A stretch of 7,702 nt of DNA. Source: an uncultured Clostridia bacterium (GTDB taxonomy: Bacteria > Bacillota > Clostridia > Oscillospirales > Ruminococcaceae). Under the pieces are notes generated by a model. That model saw nothing but the letters and a program-made list of their open reading frames with translations, was not told the DNA's origin and ran no database searches. The translations under genes were made by a program, and so were the position numbers. Positions 1-6,156 of the stretch are shown here, piece by piece. The stretch spans positions 1 through 7,702 of the forward strand of contig CAMWVO010000075.1 in assembly GCA_947177695.1 (NCBI GenBank), read 5' to 3'. Each line of letters starts with the position of its first letter. The stretch's first letter is position 1.

Positions 1-92
1 TTACAGAAGTTCAGGCGGAGGGCGGAAAAAGAATGAGCACCGCGGATTATCTAAGAGGAAAAGCAGTCCAAGAGGGTACGGTTTTACTATAA
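1..92 (+). CDS. fmt: Methionyl-tRNA formyltransferase, C-terminal end (partial)
   Basis: Only the last 29 codons are in the window. The reading frame begins at base 3 and ends at TAA 90-92, and the 5' part lies outside. Fmt transfers a formyl group from 10-formyl-THF to Met-tRNAfMet in the cytoplasm. The visible peptide contains EGGKRMSTADYLRG followed by a short tail ending GTVLL. This matches the conserved Fmt C-terminus, which usually reads like 'QPEGKKRMSAxDFLRG' and belongs to the tRNA-binding C-terminal domain. Its position just before a membrane metallopeptidase and rsmB agrees with the def-fmt-(peptidase)-rsmB order common in Firmicutes. The assignment rests on a short but distinctive motif and on context. 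The stop codon overlaps the ribosome binding site of the next gene, so the two are probably cotranscribed. Confidence 0.85.
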   Translation, partial: TEVQAEGGKRMSTADYLRGKAVQEGTVLL

Positions 93-98
93 AGGAGG
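91..98 (+). promoter_or_regulatory. Shine-Dalgarno site of the metallopeptidase gene
   Basis: AAAGGAGG is a near-perfect match to the anti-SD of 16S rRNA. It lies 6 nt before ATG 105 and overlaps the fmt stop codon. It is the strongest ribosome binding site in the window and fixes the start of the metallopeptidase. Confidence 0.85.
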
Positions 99-104
99 CA
101 GCTT

Positions 105-791
105 ATGTATTTTGATTCAACTTATCTGATCGTGTTGCCTGCAATAATTTTTGCACTTATTGCGCAGGTAATGGTCAAGTCCACGTTCAGCAAGTACAGC
201 AACGAAAGTAATCAGCACGGCTATACCGCGAAAGAGGTAGCGAGAAAAATTCTCGACGAAAACGGTCTCTATAACGTTAGTATCGAGTACATCAGCGGAA
301 ATCTGACAGACCACTACGACCCGTCGGCAAACGTTATCAGGCTTTCGGATTCTGTCTATAACAGCACTTCTGTGGCAGCTATCGGCGTTGCGGCGCACGA
401 GGTCGGTCACGCGATTCAGCACGCGCAGGGTTATTCACCGATAAAAATCAGACAGGCAATTATTCCCATTACTCAGATAGGTTCAAGGCTTGCTGTGCCG
501 TTGGTACTGCTCGGAATGCTGATCAGCGCGTTTCAGTGGCTTATTCCTGTGGGAATATTTCTCTATGCGGGAGTAGTCCTTTTTCAGGCAGTAACGCTTC
601 CCGTGGAGTTTAACGCAAGCGGAAGAGCTTTGAAAACCCTTGATGAAAACGTTATTCTCTACAAGGACGAGGTCAGAATGGCGAAAAAAGTTCTTACCGC
701 GGCGGCAATGACCTATGTTGCGGCTATGTTCTCGGCGCTTATGAGCTTACTTAGACTGATACTGCTGTCCAACAGGGGCAGAAGAAGGTAG
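105..791 (+). CDS. Membrane zinc metallopeptidase, YugP / neutral zinc metallopeptidase family
   Basis: Predicted membrane-embedded zinc protease of 228 aa, about the usual family length. The first hydrophobic helix spans residues 5-23. A soluble segment with the zinc motif HEVGH follows (98-102; His98 and His102 as ligands, Glu99 as catalytic base). Then come hydrophobic segments at about 128-143, 145-166 and 197-221, and a basic tail ending RGRRR. The LPVEFNAS segment (165-172) is the family signature after the third helix; by analogy with HtpX-type enzymes, Glu168 is the likely third zinc ligand (inference). Substrate and role are unknown for this family. It sits 12 nt after fmt and 2 nt before rsmB, so it is clearly part of the operon. 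A link to membrane protein quality control is plausible but not shown by the sequence. The symbol yugP belongs to the B. subtilis relative, and orthology is not proven here. Confidence 0.88.
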   Translation: MYFDSTYLIVLPAIIFALIAQVMVKSTFSKYSNESNQHGYTAKEVARKILDENGLYNVSIEYISGNLTDHYDPSANVIRLSDSVYNSTSVAAIGVAAHEVGHAIQHAQGYSPIKIRQAIIPITQIGSRLAVPLVLLGMLISAFQWLIPVGIFLYAGVVLFQAVTLPVEFNASGRALKTLDENVILYKDEVRMAKKVLTAAAMTYVAAMFSALMSLLRLILLSNRGRRR

Positions 792-793
792 GT

Positions 794-2107
794 ATGGGTG
801 TTAAGTCTCCTCGCTTTACAGTTCTGGAGCTGCTTGCCAAAATGGATAAGCAGGCGTATTCCAACCTTGCGCTTGATTCTGCGCTTGAAAAGAGCGGATT
901 TTCAAACAGGGACAAGGGTTTTGCTTCCAGACTTTTTTACGGCGTCCTTGAGCGGAAGCTTACTTTAGAGTATGTGATCTCGCTCCATAGCAGCAAGCCT
1001 CTGAACAAGCTGGACGGCGCGGTTGCAAATATACTGAAAATTGGTCTGTATCAGCTTCTCTATATGGATTCCGTTACAGACAGCGCGGCTGTAAACGAGT
1101 CGGTCATTCTTGCGAAGCAGTGCGGAAAAACAAGCGCTGCGGGATTTGTTAACGCTGTACTGAGAAGCTTTATCCGCGGCGGAAAGAAGATTTCTTTTCC
1201 TGAAAACAAGGTCGAAAGGCTTGGGATAGAGTATTCCTGCGGCTCGGAGCTTGTGAAAAAGCTTTGCGGCGATTACTCTTTTGAACAGGCAGAGGACTTG
1301 CTTAAAGCCTCGGTCACGCCTCACAGGACGTTTTTGCGGGTGAACAATACGAAAATTTCGTCGGAAGCTTTGGTTTCCGAATTTGATAAAATCGGAATAT
1401 CTGTAAATGCAAGCGCCGTTACAGATAACTGTCTTGAAGCCGATGGACTTGGCGATGTTGAGCGTCTTGAAACGTTCAGAAAAGGTTATTTTCATGTTCA
1501 GGACTTATCTTCTCAGCTTTGCTGCAAGGCTCTCGATCCTCGGTTTGGCGGTACTGTCATTGACTTATGTGCTGCTCCCGGTGGAAAGGCTTTTACCATT
1601 ACAGAGATGATGGGCGGAATTGGCAGGGTCATTGCCTGCGATATACACTCAAACAGAGTTGAACTTATAAAAAAAGGTGCGGAACGTTTGGGGCTGACTA
1701 TTGAAGCGGCGGAAAACGACGCTAAGATTTTTAACGCAGGATTTCCGCAGGCGGATAAGGTATTATGCGATGTTCCATGCTCCGGCTTCGGGGTCATACG
1801 CTCAAAGCCGGAACTGAAATACACGGAGCTGAAATCGGTTTCAAGGCTGCCGGAAGTCCAGTACGATATTTTGTGCACGGCTTCGGAGTACCTTAAACCG
1901 GGCGGGGAACTTGTTTATTCGACCTGTACTCTCAGCCGTGATGAAAACGACCGCGTTATTGACCGTTTTCTGGAGGAACACAAAGGCTTCAAGCCTGTGA
2001 ACATTTTGGAGGAATACGGAAATTCGGGTTTTAAGATGACCGTTTTTCCCAAGGATTTCGGCTGCGAGGGGTTTTTTATAAGCAAGATCAGAAAGGACGA
2101 CCAATAG
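794..2107 (+). CDS. rsmB: 16S rRNA (cytosine(967)-C(5))-methyltransferase RsmB
   Basis: SAM-dependent methyltransferase making m5C967 (E. coli numbering) in 16S rRNA. It has 437 aa, normal for RsmB. Residues 1 to about 140 form the NusB-like RNA-binding domain that distinguishes RsmB from other NOL1/NOP2 enzymes. A linker carries PHRTFLRVN (176-184) and HVQDLSSQ (234-241). The Rossmann catalytic domain has the SAM-binding motif DLCAAPGGK (257-265), acidic Asp283, motif IV DVPCSG (326-331, Cys329 for product release) and motif VI STCT (376-379, Cys378 as the catalytic nucleophile). The C-terminus has the usual GFF motif, here EGFF (425-428). ATG 794 follows the metallopeptidase stop by 2 nt and has GAAGAAGG (781-788) at a good distance, so translation is likely coupled. 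All key residues are present and I see no frameshift. Confidence 0.96.
   Translation: MGVKSPRFTVLELLAKMDKQAYSNLALDSALEKSGFSNRDKGFASRLFYGVLERKLTLEYVISLHSSKPLNKLDGAVANILKIGLYQLLYMDSVTDSAAVNESVILAKQCGKTSAAGFVNAVLRSFIRGGKKISFPENKVERLGIEYSCGSELVKKLCGDYSFEQAEDLLKASVTPHRTFLRVNNTKISSEALVSEFDKIGISVNASAVTDNCLEADGLGDVERLETFRKGYFHVQDLSSQLCCKALDPRFGGTVIDLCAAPGGKAFTITEMMGGIGRVIACDIHSNRVELIKKGAERLGLTIEAAENDAKIFNAGFPQADKVLCDVPCSGFGVIRSKPELKYTELKSVSRLPEVQYDILCTASEYLKPGGELVYSTCTLSRDENDRVIDRFLEEHKGFKPVNILEEYGNSGFKMTVFPKDFGCEGFFISKIRKDDQ
2092..2097 (+). promoter_or_regulatory. Shine-Dalgarno site supporting the TTG start of rlmN
   Basis: AAAGGA lies inside the 3' end of rsmB, 11 nt before TTG 2109. The spacing is long but usable. 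No other good site precedes the next in-frame ATG (codon 17), whose use would remove the conserved N-terminus. Confidence 0.55.
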
Positions 2108-2108
2108 C

Positions 2109-2360
2109 TTGAAAAAGGATATTTTATCCTGTAGTCTGGAGGAATTGTACTCTGAAATGGAGTCGATCGGAGAGAAAAAATTCAGAGGAAAACAAATTTA
2201 TGAATGGCTACATACAAAAAGAGTTCATGAATTTTCCAATATGAGTAATATTTCTTCGTCTTTACGCACAAAATTAGAAGAGTTGTATTGTATAAATAGT
2301 ATAAAAATCGTCAGAAAGCTTGAATCCTCTATAGATAATACTGTAAAATATTTATATGAG
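2109..2360 (+). other. AT-rich compositional island within the 5' part of rlmN
   Basis: By hand count, 2161-2360 has 56 G/C in 200 bases (28%), while 2401-2520 just downstream has 65 in 120 (54%) and the rsmB end (2041-2100) has 27 in 60 (45%). The change is also seen at synonymous sites: of codons 30-84 only about 12 of 55 end in G or C, with TTA, ATA, AAT, AGT and AAA favoured. The break near 2360 coincides with the passage from the N-terminal accessory domain to the radical-SAM core. The reading frame is intact throughout. Confidence 0.75.
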
Positions 2361-3134
2361 TTGTCGGACGGCAATCATATCGAGTCTGTCCTGATGGACT
2401 ATAAGCACGGGAACAGCCTGTGCATTTCCACTCAGGTGGGCTGCAAAATGGGCTGCAACTTCTGCGCTTCAACCATTGCGGGCTTCAAGCGTCATCTGCT
2501 TCCCTCGGAAATGCTGCTTCAGGTTTACGAGGCGGAAAGAGACAGCGGTCGGCATATCGACAGTCTCGTGCTGATGGGCATCGGCGAGCCGCTGGACAAT
2601 TTTGACAATGTGGTTAAGTTTCTGCAGATCATTTCCTTTGAAACGGGGAAAAATCTCAGTCTGAGACACGTTTCGCTGTCCACCTGCGGGCTTGTGGACA
2701 GAATTTACGACTTAGCAAAGTACCGCTTCGGGCTTACGCTTTCGGTATCGCTTCACGCGGTCTCGGACGAAGCAAGAAATAAAATTATGCCCGTTAACAA
2801 AAAATATCCTATAGGCGATCTGCTGAAAGCCTGCCGTGATTATATCGACAAAACTGGTCGGCGCATTTCTTTCGAGTATGCCGTTATCCACGGCGTAAAC
2901 GATTCCCGCGAGGACGCGGCTGCGCTGATAAGGCTTCTCAGAGGAATAAACTGCCATGTTAATCTTATACCTGTAAATCAAATCAAAGAACGGGACTACC
3001 GTTCGGATAAAAACGCCCTTTACGTCTTTCTGGACGCTTTGGAAAAGGGCGGTCTGAACGCTACCGTCAGACGTACTCTCGGCGCGGATATTGACGCCGC
3101 CTGCGGGCAATTGAGACGGGAGTACGAGGTCTGA
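2109..3134 (+). CDS. rlmN: Dual-specificity 23S rRNA/tRNA adenine-C2 methyltransferase RlmN (radical SAM)
   Basis: Makes m2A at position 2503 of 23S rRNA and, in studied bacteria, at A37 of some tRNAs. It has 341 aa, typical length. The N-terminal accessory domain (1 to about 85) starts with the usual MKKDILS-type sequence, which supports the TTG start 1 nt after rsmB. The radical-SAM core carries CKMGCNFC (112-119; Cys112, Cys116 and Cys119 bind the 4Fe-4S cluster). Cys105 (seven residues before the cluster) and Cys332 in the C-terminal AACGQL motif match E. coli Cys118 and Cys355, the residues of the methyl-carrying/disulfide mechanism. Glu92 matches the conserved active-site Glu. GIGEP (157-161) is the SAM-binding 'GGE-like' motif. 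The family includes Cfr, but the high overall RlmN-like match and housekeeping context favour RlmN. The first about 250 bases are much more AT-rich than the rest (see findings). Confidence 0.96.
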   Translation: MKKDILSCSLEELYSEMESIGEKKFRGKQIYEWLHTKRVHEFSNMSNISSSLRTKLEELYCINSIKIVRKLESSIDNTVKYLYELSDGNHIESVLMDYKHGNSLCISTQVGCKMGCNFCASTIAGFKRHLLPSEMLLQVYEAERDSGRHIDSLVLMGIGEPLDNFDNVVKFLQIISFETGKNLSLRHVSLSTCGLVDRIYDLAKYRFGLTLSVSLHAVSDEARNKIMPVNKKYPIGDLLKACRDYIDKTGRRISFEYAVIHGVNDSREDAAALIRLLRGINCHVNLIPVNQIKERDYRSDKNALYVFLDALEKGGLNATVRRTLGADIDAACGQLRREYEV

Positions 3135-3155
3135 TCTGTACATCGAAAAAACTGC

Positions 3156-3163
3156 GAAAGGAG
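3156..3163 (+). promoter_or_regulatory. Shine-Dalgarno site deciding the start of the PP2C gene
   Basis: GAAAGGAG is followed by 8 nt and then ATG 3172. An in-frame GTG at 3163 overlaps this site itself and therefore cannot be served by it, so ATG 3172 is chosen as the start. Confidence 0.8.
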
Positions 3164-3171
3164 TGCGGCTG

Positions 3172-3894
3172 ATGAAAGTCTATTCCGATACGAATATCGG
3201 ATTATCAAGAGAAGAAAATCAGGACAGAGTGCGTTCTGCGCTGATAGACGGCGGCGCTTGCTTTGCGGTTGTATGCGACGGAATGGGCGGTCAGAATGCC
3301 GGCAGCGAGGCAAGCGAACGGGCTGTAAATATTGTTTTTGACAGGATCACAAAGGTTTTCCGCGCGGATTACGAAAGCAAGTCGATAAGAAATCTGCTTA
3401 TTTCTTCGGTAACTACGGCGAATTCGGTGGTGTACGATACGGCTATTTCAAGTCTGGAAATGAGCGGAATGGGTACTACCTGCGTTGCCGCGCTGGTTTG
3501 CGGGAACAAGCTTTACGCTGTGAACGTGGGCGATTCAAGGCTGTACCTGATAAATCATGAGATACGGCAGATAACCAAGGATCACACGATAGTAATGCGT
3601 ATGTACGAAAGCGGAGAGATTACGCGGGAACAGATCAAAAATCATCCGCGGAGAAACTACATTACAAAAGCGGTAGGTGTTGCGGAAGCTGTGGTTCCCG
3701 ATTATTTCGAGTTTGATTTGACCGAAAATTCCTCGCTGCTGCTTTGTACGGACGGACTTTCCAATTACTGCGACGAAGCGGATATGTTCAGGGCGGCTAA
3801 GGAGCTGGCTCCCGAGGAAGTTCCCGGAGAACTGATAAGAAAAGCCCTTGAAAACGGCGGCAGTGACAATATCACCGTTGCATATATGAAGTGA
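3172..3894 (+). CDS. prpC: PP2C-family serine/threonine protein phosphatase (PrpC/Stp1 type)
   Basis: Metal-dependent (Mn/Mg) cytoplasmic protein phosphatase of 240 aa, the usual size for bacterial Stp/PrpC. Its expected role is to remove phosphates from the PASTA kinase encoded next and from its substrates. Conserved motifs in order: SDTNIGLSREENQD (5-18, Asp18), CDGMGG (35-40, Asp36/Gly37 metal ligands), GMGTT (99-103), NVGDSR (118-123), ITKDHT (134-139), TDGLSN (193-198, Asp194 metal ligand) and GSDNITV (230-236, Asp232 metal ligand). All expected metal-binding acidic residues are present, so the enzyme should be active. There is no membrane segment. It lies 37 nt after rlmN and 36 nt before the kinase gene, the standard phosphatase-kinase pairing. 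The start is ATG 3172 because the upstream in-frame GTG sits within the ribosome binding site. Confidence 0.95.
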   Translation: MKVYSDTNIGLSREENQDRVRSALIDGGACFAVVCDGMGGQNAGSEASERAVNIVFDRITKVFRADYESKSIRNLLISSVTTANSVVYDTAISSLEMSGMGTTCVAALVCGNKLYAVNVGDSRLYLINHEIRQITKDHTIVMRMYESGEITREQIKNHPRRNYITKAVGVAEAVVPDYFEFDLTENSSLLLCTDGLSNYCDEADMFRAAKELAPEEVPGELIRKALENGGSDNITVAYMK

Positions 3895-3916
3895 TTACAG
3901 AATACTGTTTATTTTA

Positions 3917-3922
3917 CAGGAG
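3917..3922 (+). promoter_or_regulatory. Shine-Dalgarno site deciding the start of the PASTA kinase gene
   Basis: CAGGAG is followed by 8 nt and ATG 3931. As in the phosphatase gene, an in-frame GTG (3922) overlaps the site and is not a credible start. The protein then begins MDKNIGRKLDGRYEI, the normal kinase N-terminus. Confidence 0.8.
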
Positions 3923-3930
3923 TGAATTTA

Positions 3931-6156
3931 ATGGATAAAAACATTGGCAGAAAGCTTGACGGCAGATATGAGATCACCGAGCTTATCGGCGTCGGAGGAA
4001 TGGCGGACGTCTACAAGGCGACTGACATTCTTGAGGACAGGACGGTTGCGGTAAAGATACTCAAAAATGAATTTGCTGATAACGAGGAGTTTGTCAGACG
4101 GTTCAGAAACGAATCCAAGGCTATTGCTGTGCTTTCGCACCCTAACATTGTAAAGATCTACGATGTTGGATTTACCGAAAAAATTCAGTTTATCGTCATG
4201 GAATATATCGACGGCATTACGCTGAAAGAGTTTATGGAGCAGCAGGGAGTTATCAAGTGGAAGGACTGTATCCACTTTATAATCCAGATACTCCGCGCTT
4301 TGCAGCACGCTCACGACCGCGGTATCGTTCACAGAGACATTAAACCGCAGAACATAATGCTCTTTCCAGACGGCACTATCAAGGTCATGGACTTCGGTAT
4401 TGCCAGATTTGCCCGTGAGGAGGGCAAGACTATTTCCGACAAGGCTATCGGAAGCGTACACTATATCAGCCCCGAGCAGGCGAGCGGAGACGTTACAGAT
4501 GAAAAGAGCGATATCTATTCAGTAGGCGTTATGATGTACGAGATGCTTACGGGAGAAAAGCCTTTCGACGGAGATAATCCCGTATCTGTCGCTCTTATGC
4601 ATATGCAGAACGAAGCAAGACCTTTGAGAGCGGTAAACGATTCCGTTCCTGAGGGGTTGGAGGAGATAGTCCTCAGAGCAATGCAGAAAGAGGCTTCAAA
4701 GCGTTATCAGTCGGCGTCGGAGATGATCAAGGATATTGAGGAATTTAAGAAAAATCCAAGTATCGTATTTGAATATAAATACCTTTCCGAAAAAACTCAG
4801 TACTTCAATTCGGGAGCCGTTTCAAAGGCTGCTGCCGAATCGGGTATAGCTATTAAAGCGGAAAAAGGCGGTGACGTTAAAAAAATGCGTACACGTACCA
4901 AAACCAAGGAAGAGCTTGAAGTTTACGATAACTACGATGATTACGAGGAGGACGAAAAGCCGTCTAAATCTTCATACTTTGTTGTTGTTCTGACAGCTAT
5001 TGCTGCGGGTATCGTCATAATTGTAGTTGCGTTTATTGCAATAATGCTTTTAAAAGTCCTTGACGATGACACAGGTTCTGTCGTGATCGGTAAAATGCCG
5101 AATCTGCGCGGTCTCAGCTATCAAGAGGTCGCAAACTATTACGCAAGCTCTTTTGAAGTTGTTGTGGAAAATAAGGAGTATTCGTCAGAGTATCCGGAGG
5201 GCGCGATCATAGATCAGTCTCCGATGGAGGGCAAGGACTACATTGTCGGCAATTCTACCGTCAAGCTTATTGTAAGCAAGGGTCCGCGAATGGTAACGGT
5301 CTCCAATGTTTATGAGATCGACTCCACGACCGCCATGAATATGCTCAAGGACAACGACGGCTTCAATGTTCTGATAAGAAGCGTTACGGACGAAAACGTT
5401 CCAAAGGATTACGTTATAAAAACAGAGCCTGCTAAAGGTGATAAGGCTGCATTCGGTTCGACGGTTTATATGTACGTAAGCCGCGGTCCTGAGGTTCAGG
5501 ACGTTATGGTGCCGCGCTGCATAGGTCATACGCTTGAAGAGGCTACGGCGCTTCTGGGCGACAAGTTTACGATCCAGACAATGACAGAGGATTCTCTCGA
5601 AGAAGAGGGCACTGTAATAAAACAGAGTATCCCTGACATCGGAGACGACGGTCAGCCTAATATTGTCAAGATCAATACTACGATCATTCTCACGCTCAGC
5701 ACAGGTGTAATGCCCGAAGCTGAGGCTGTTATCACTTTCAGAGTACCGGACGGCATCAAGGGCAAGTGTACGTTCAACTGCTATGTAAACGGTACGATCA
5801 TCGGTACGACTACTATTGACAATCTGGCGTATGCCTCCACGGTATCAATTGACATCAAGGGTACGGAAATGCAGAAGGTCGTCCTTGAAGCTGTAAACGA
5901 CAGTACCAAGGACAGCGACACGATAGGAGAGTATTCGGTTGACTTTGTGGAGAATACAGTTACAGAGGTTAAGTTTGAAAAGAGCGTGCTGAAGGGTCTT
6001 TTCACGGATAAAAAAGATGACGACAACAGCGGCGGAAGAGTAAGCAATACCGGTCGTGAGCCTATTGTGATAGATCCCGATGACATCGTTATTGACGATC
6101 CATTTGACGACAACGATGACGATAACGCATTCTGGAACGACGTATTCGGATATTGA
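3931..6156 (+). CDS. prkC: PASTA-domain transmembrane Ser/Thr protein kinase (PrkC/Stk1 type) with C-terminal extension
   Basis: Single-pass eukaryotic-type kinase of 741 aa. In this family the outer PASTA repeats bind peptidoglycan fragments or lipid II and the inner kinase phosphorylates division, envelope and translation proteins. Kinase domain at about 13-275: glycine loop GVGGMADV (20-27), VAVK with Lys42, HRDIKPQN (134-141, Asp136 catalytic), DFG (154-156), and an activation loop with Thr167 and Ser169 leading to GSVHYISPEQA (174-184). A charged juxtamembrane stretch (316-348) precedes the membrane helix (349-375). Three PASTA-like repeats follow at about 386-451, 452-520 and 522-591. 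The second lacks the usual PxxxG opening and the third has a longer late loop. Residues about 598-690 form an extra, probably beta-rich segment, and 694-741 is an Asp-rich tail; neither is part of the basic PrkC layout. It is paired with the phosphatase upstream and overlaps rsgA by 1 nt. Catalytic residues are intact. Identity as a PASTA kinase is certain; the symbol is by family. Confidence 0.95.
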   Translation: MDKNIGRKLDGRYEITELIGVGGMADVYKATDILEDRTVAVKILKNEFADNEEFVRRFRNESKAIAVLSHPNIVKIYDVGFTEKIQFIVMEYIDGITLKEFMEQQGVIKWKDCIHFIIQILRALQHAHDRGIVHRDIKPQNIMLFPDGTIKVMDFGIARFAREEGKTISDKAIGSVHYISPEQASGDVTDEKSDIYSVGVMMYEMLTGEKPFDGDNPVSVALMHMQNEARPLRAVNDSVPEGLEEIVLRAMQKEASKRYQSASEMIKDIEEFKKNPSIVFEYKYLSEKTQYFNSGAVSKAAAESGIAIKAEKGGDVKKMRTRTKTKEELEVYDNYDDYEEDEKPSKSSYFVVVLTAIAAGIVIIVVAFIAIMLLKVLDDDTGSVVIGKMPNLRGLSYQEVANYYASSFEVVVENKEYSSEYPEGAIIDQSPMEGKDYIVGNSTVKLIVSKGPRMVTVSNVYEIDSTTAMNMLKDNDGFNVLIRSVTDENVPKDYVIKTEPAKGDKAAFGSTVYMYVSRGPEVQDVMVPRCIGHTLEEATALLGDKFTIQTMTEDSLEEEGTVIKQSIPDIGDDGQPNIVKINTTIILTLSTGVMPEAEAVITFRVPDGIKGKCTFNCYVNGTIIGTTTIDNLAYASTVSIDIKGTEMQKVVLEAVNDSTKDSDTIGEYSVDFVENTVTEVKFEKSVLKGLFTDKKDDDNSGGRVSNTGREPIVIDPDDIVIDDPFDDNDDDNAFWNDVFGY

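Noticed and set aside
965..1495. Long open frame on the minus strand within rsmB (176 codons)
   Set aside because: It lies fully antisense to rsmB, shows no recognisable motif, and is a by-product of the codon pattern of the real gene.
2109..3134. Cfr-type antibiotic-resistance methyltransferase instead of RlmN
   Set aside because: The protein has the RlmN-style N-terminus and C-terminal AACGQL motif, and sits in the conserved rsmB-rlmN-phosphatase-kinase order of housekeeping operons.
3135..3171. Gap between rlmN and the phosphatase gene as a possible promoter or small RNA site
   Set aside because: Only 37 nt, holding a ribosome binding site and no recognisable -35/-10 pair or hairpin.
3895..3930. 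Gap between phosphatase and kinase genes with a small ACAG-AATA-CTGT hairpin (3897-3908)
   Set aside because: Only four base pairs and no T run. It is too weak for a terminator, and no clear promoter is visible in the 36 nt.
3928..4461. Long open frame on the minus strand across the kinase domain (177 codons)
   Set aside because: Antisense to well-conserved kinase motifs and without any family-like features; treated as a shadow.
6100..6150. Asp-rich end of the kinase as an EF-hand or dockerin-like calcium site
   Set aside because: D727-x-D729-x-D731-N732 faintly resembles a DxDxDG loop, but the Gly and the acidic residue at position 12 are missing, and the region is generally Asp-rich, so the match is probably chance.
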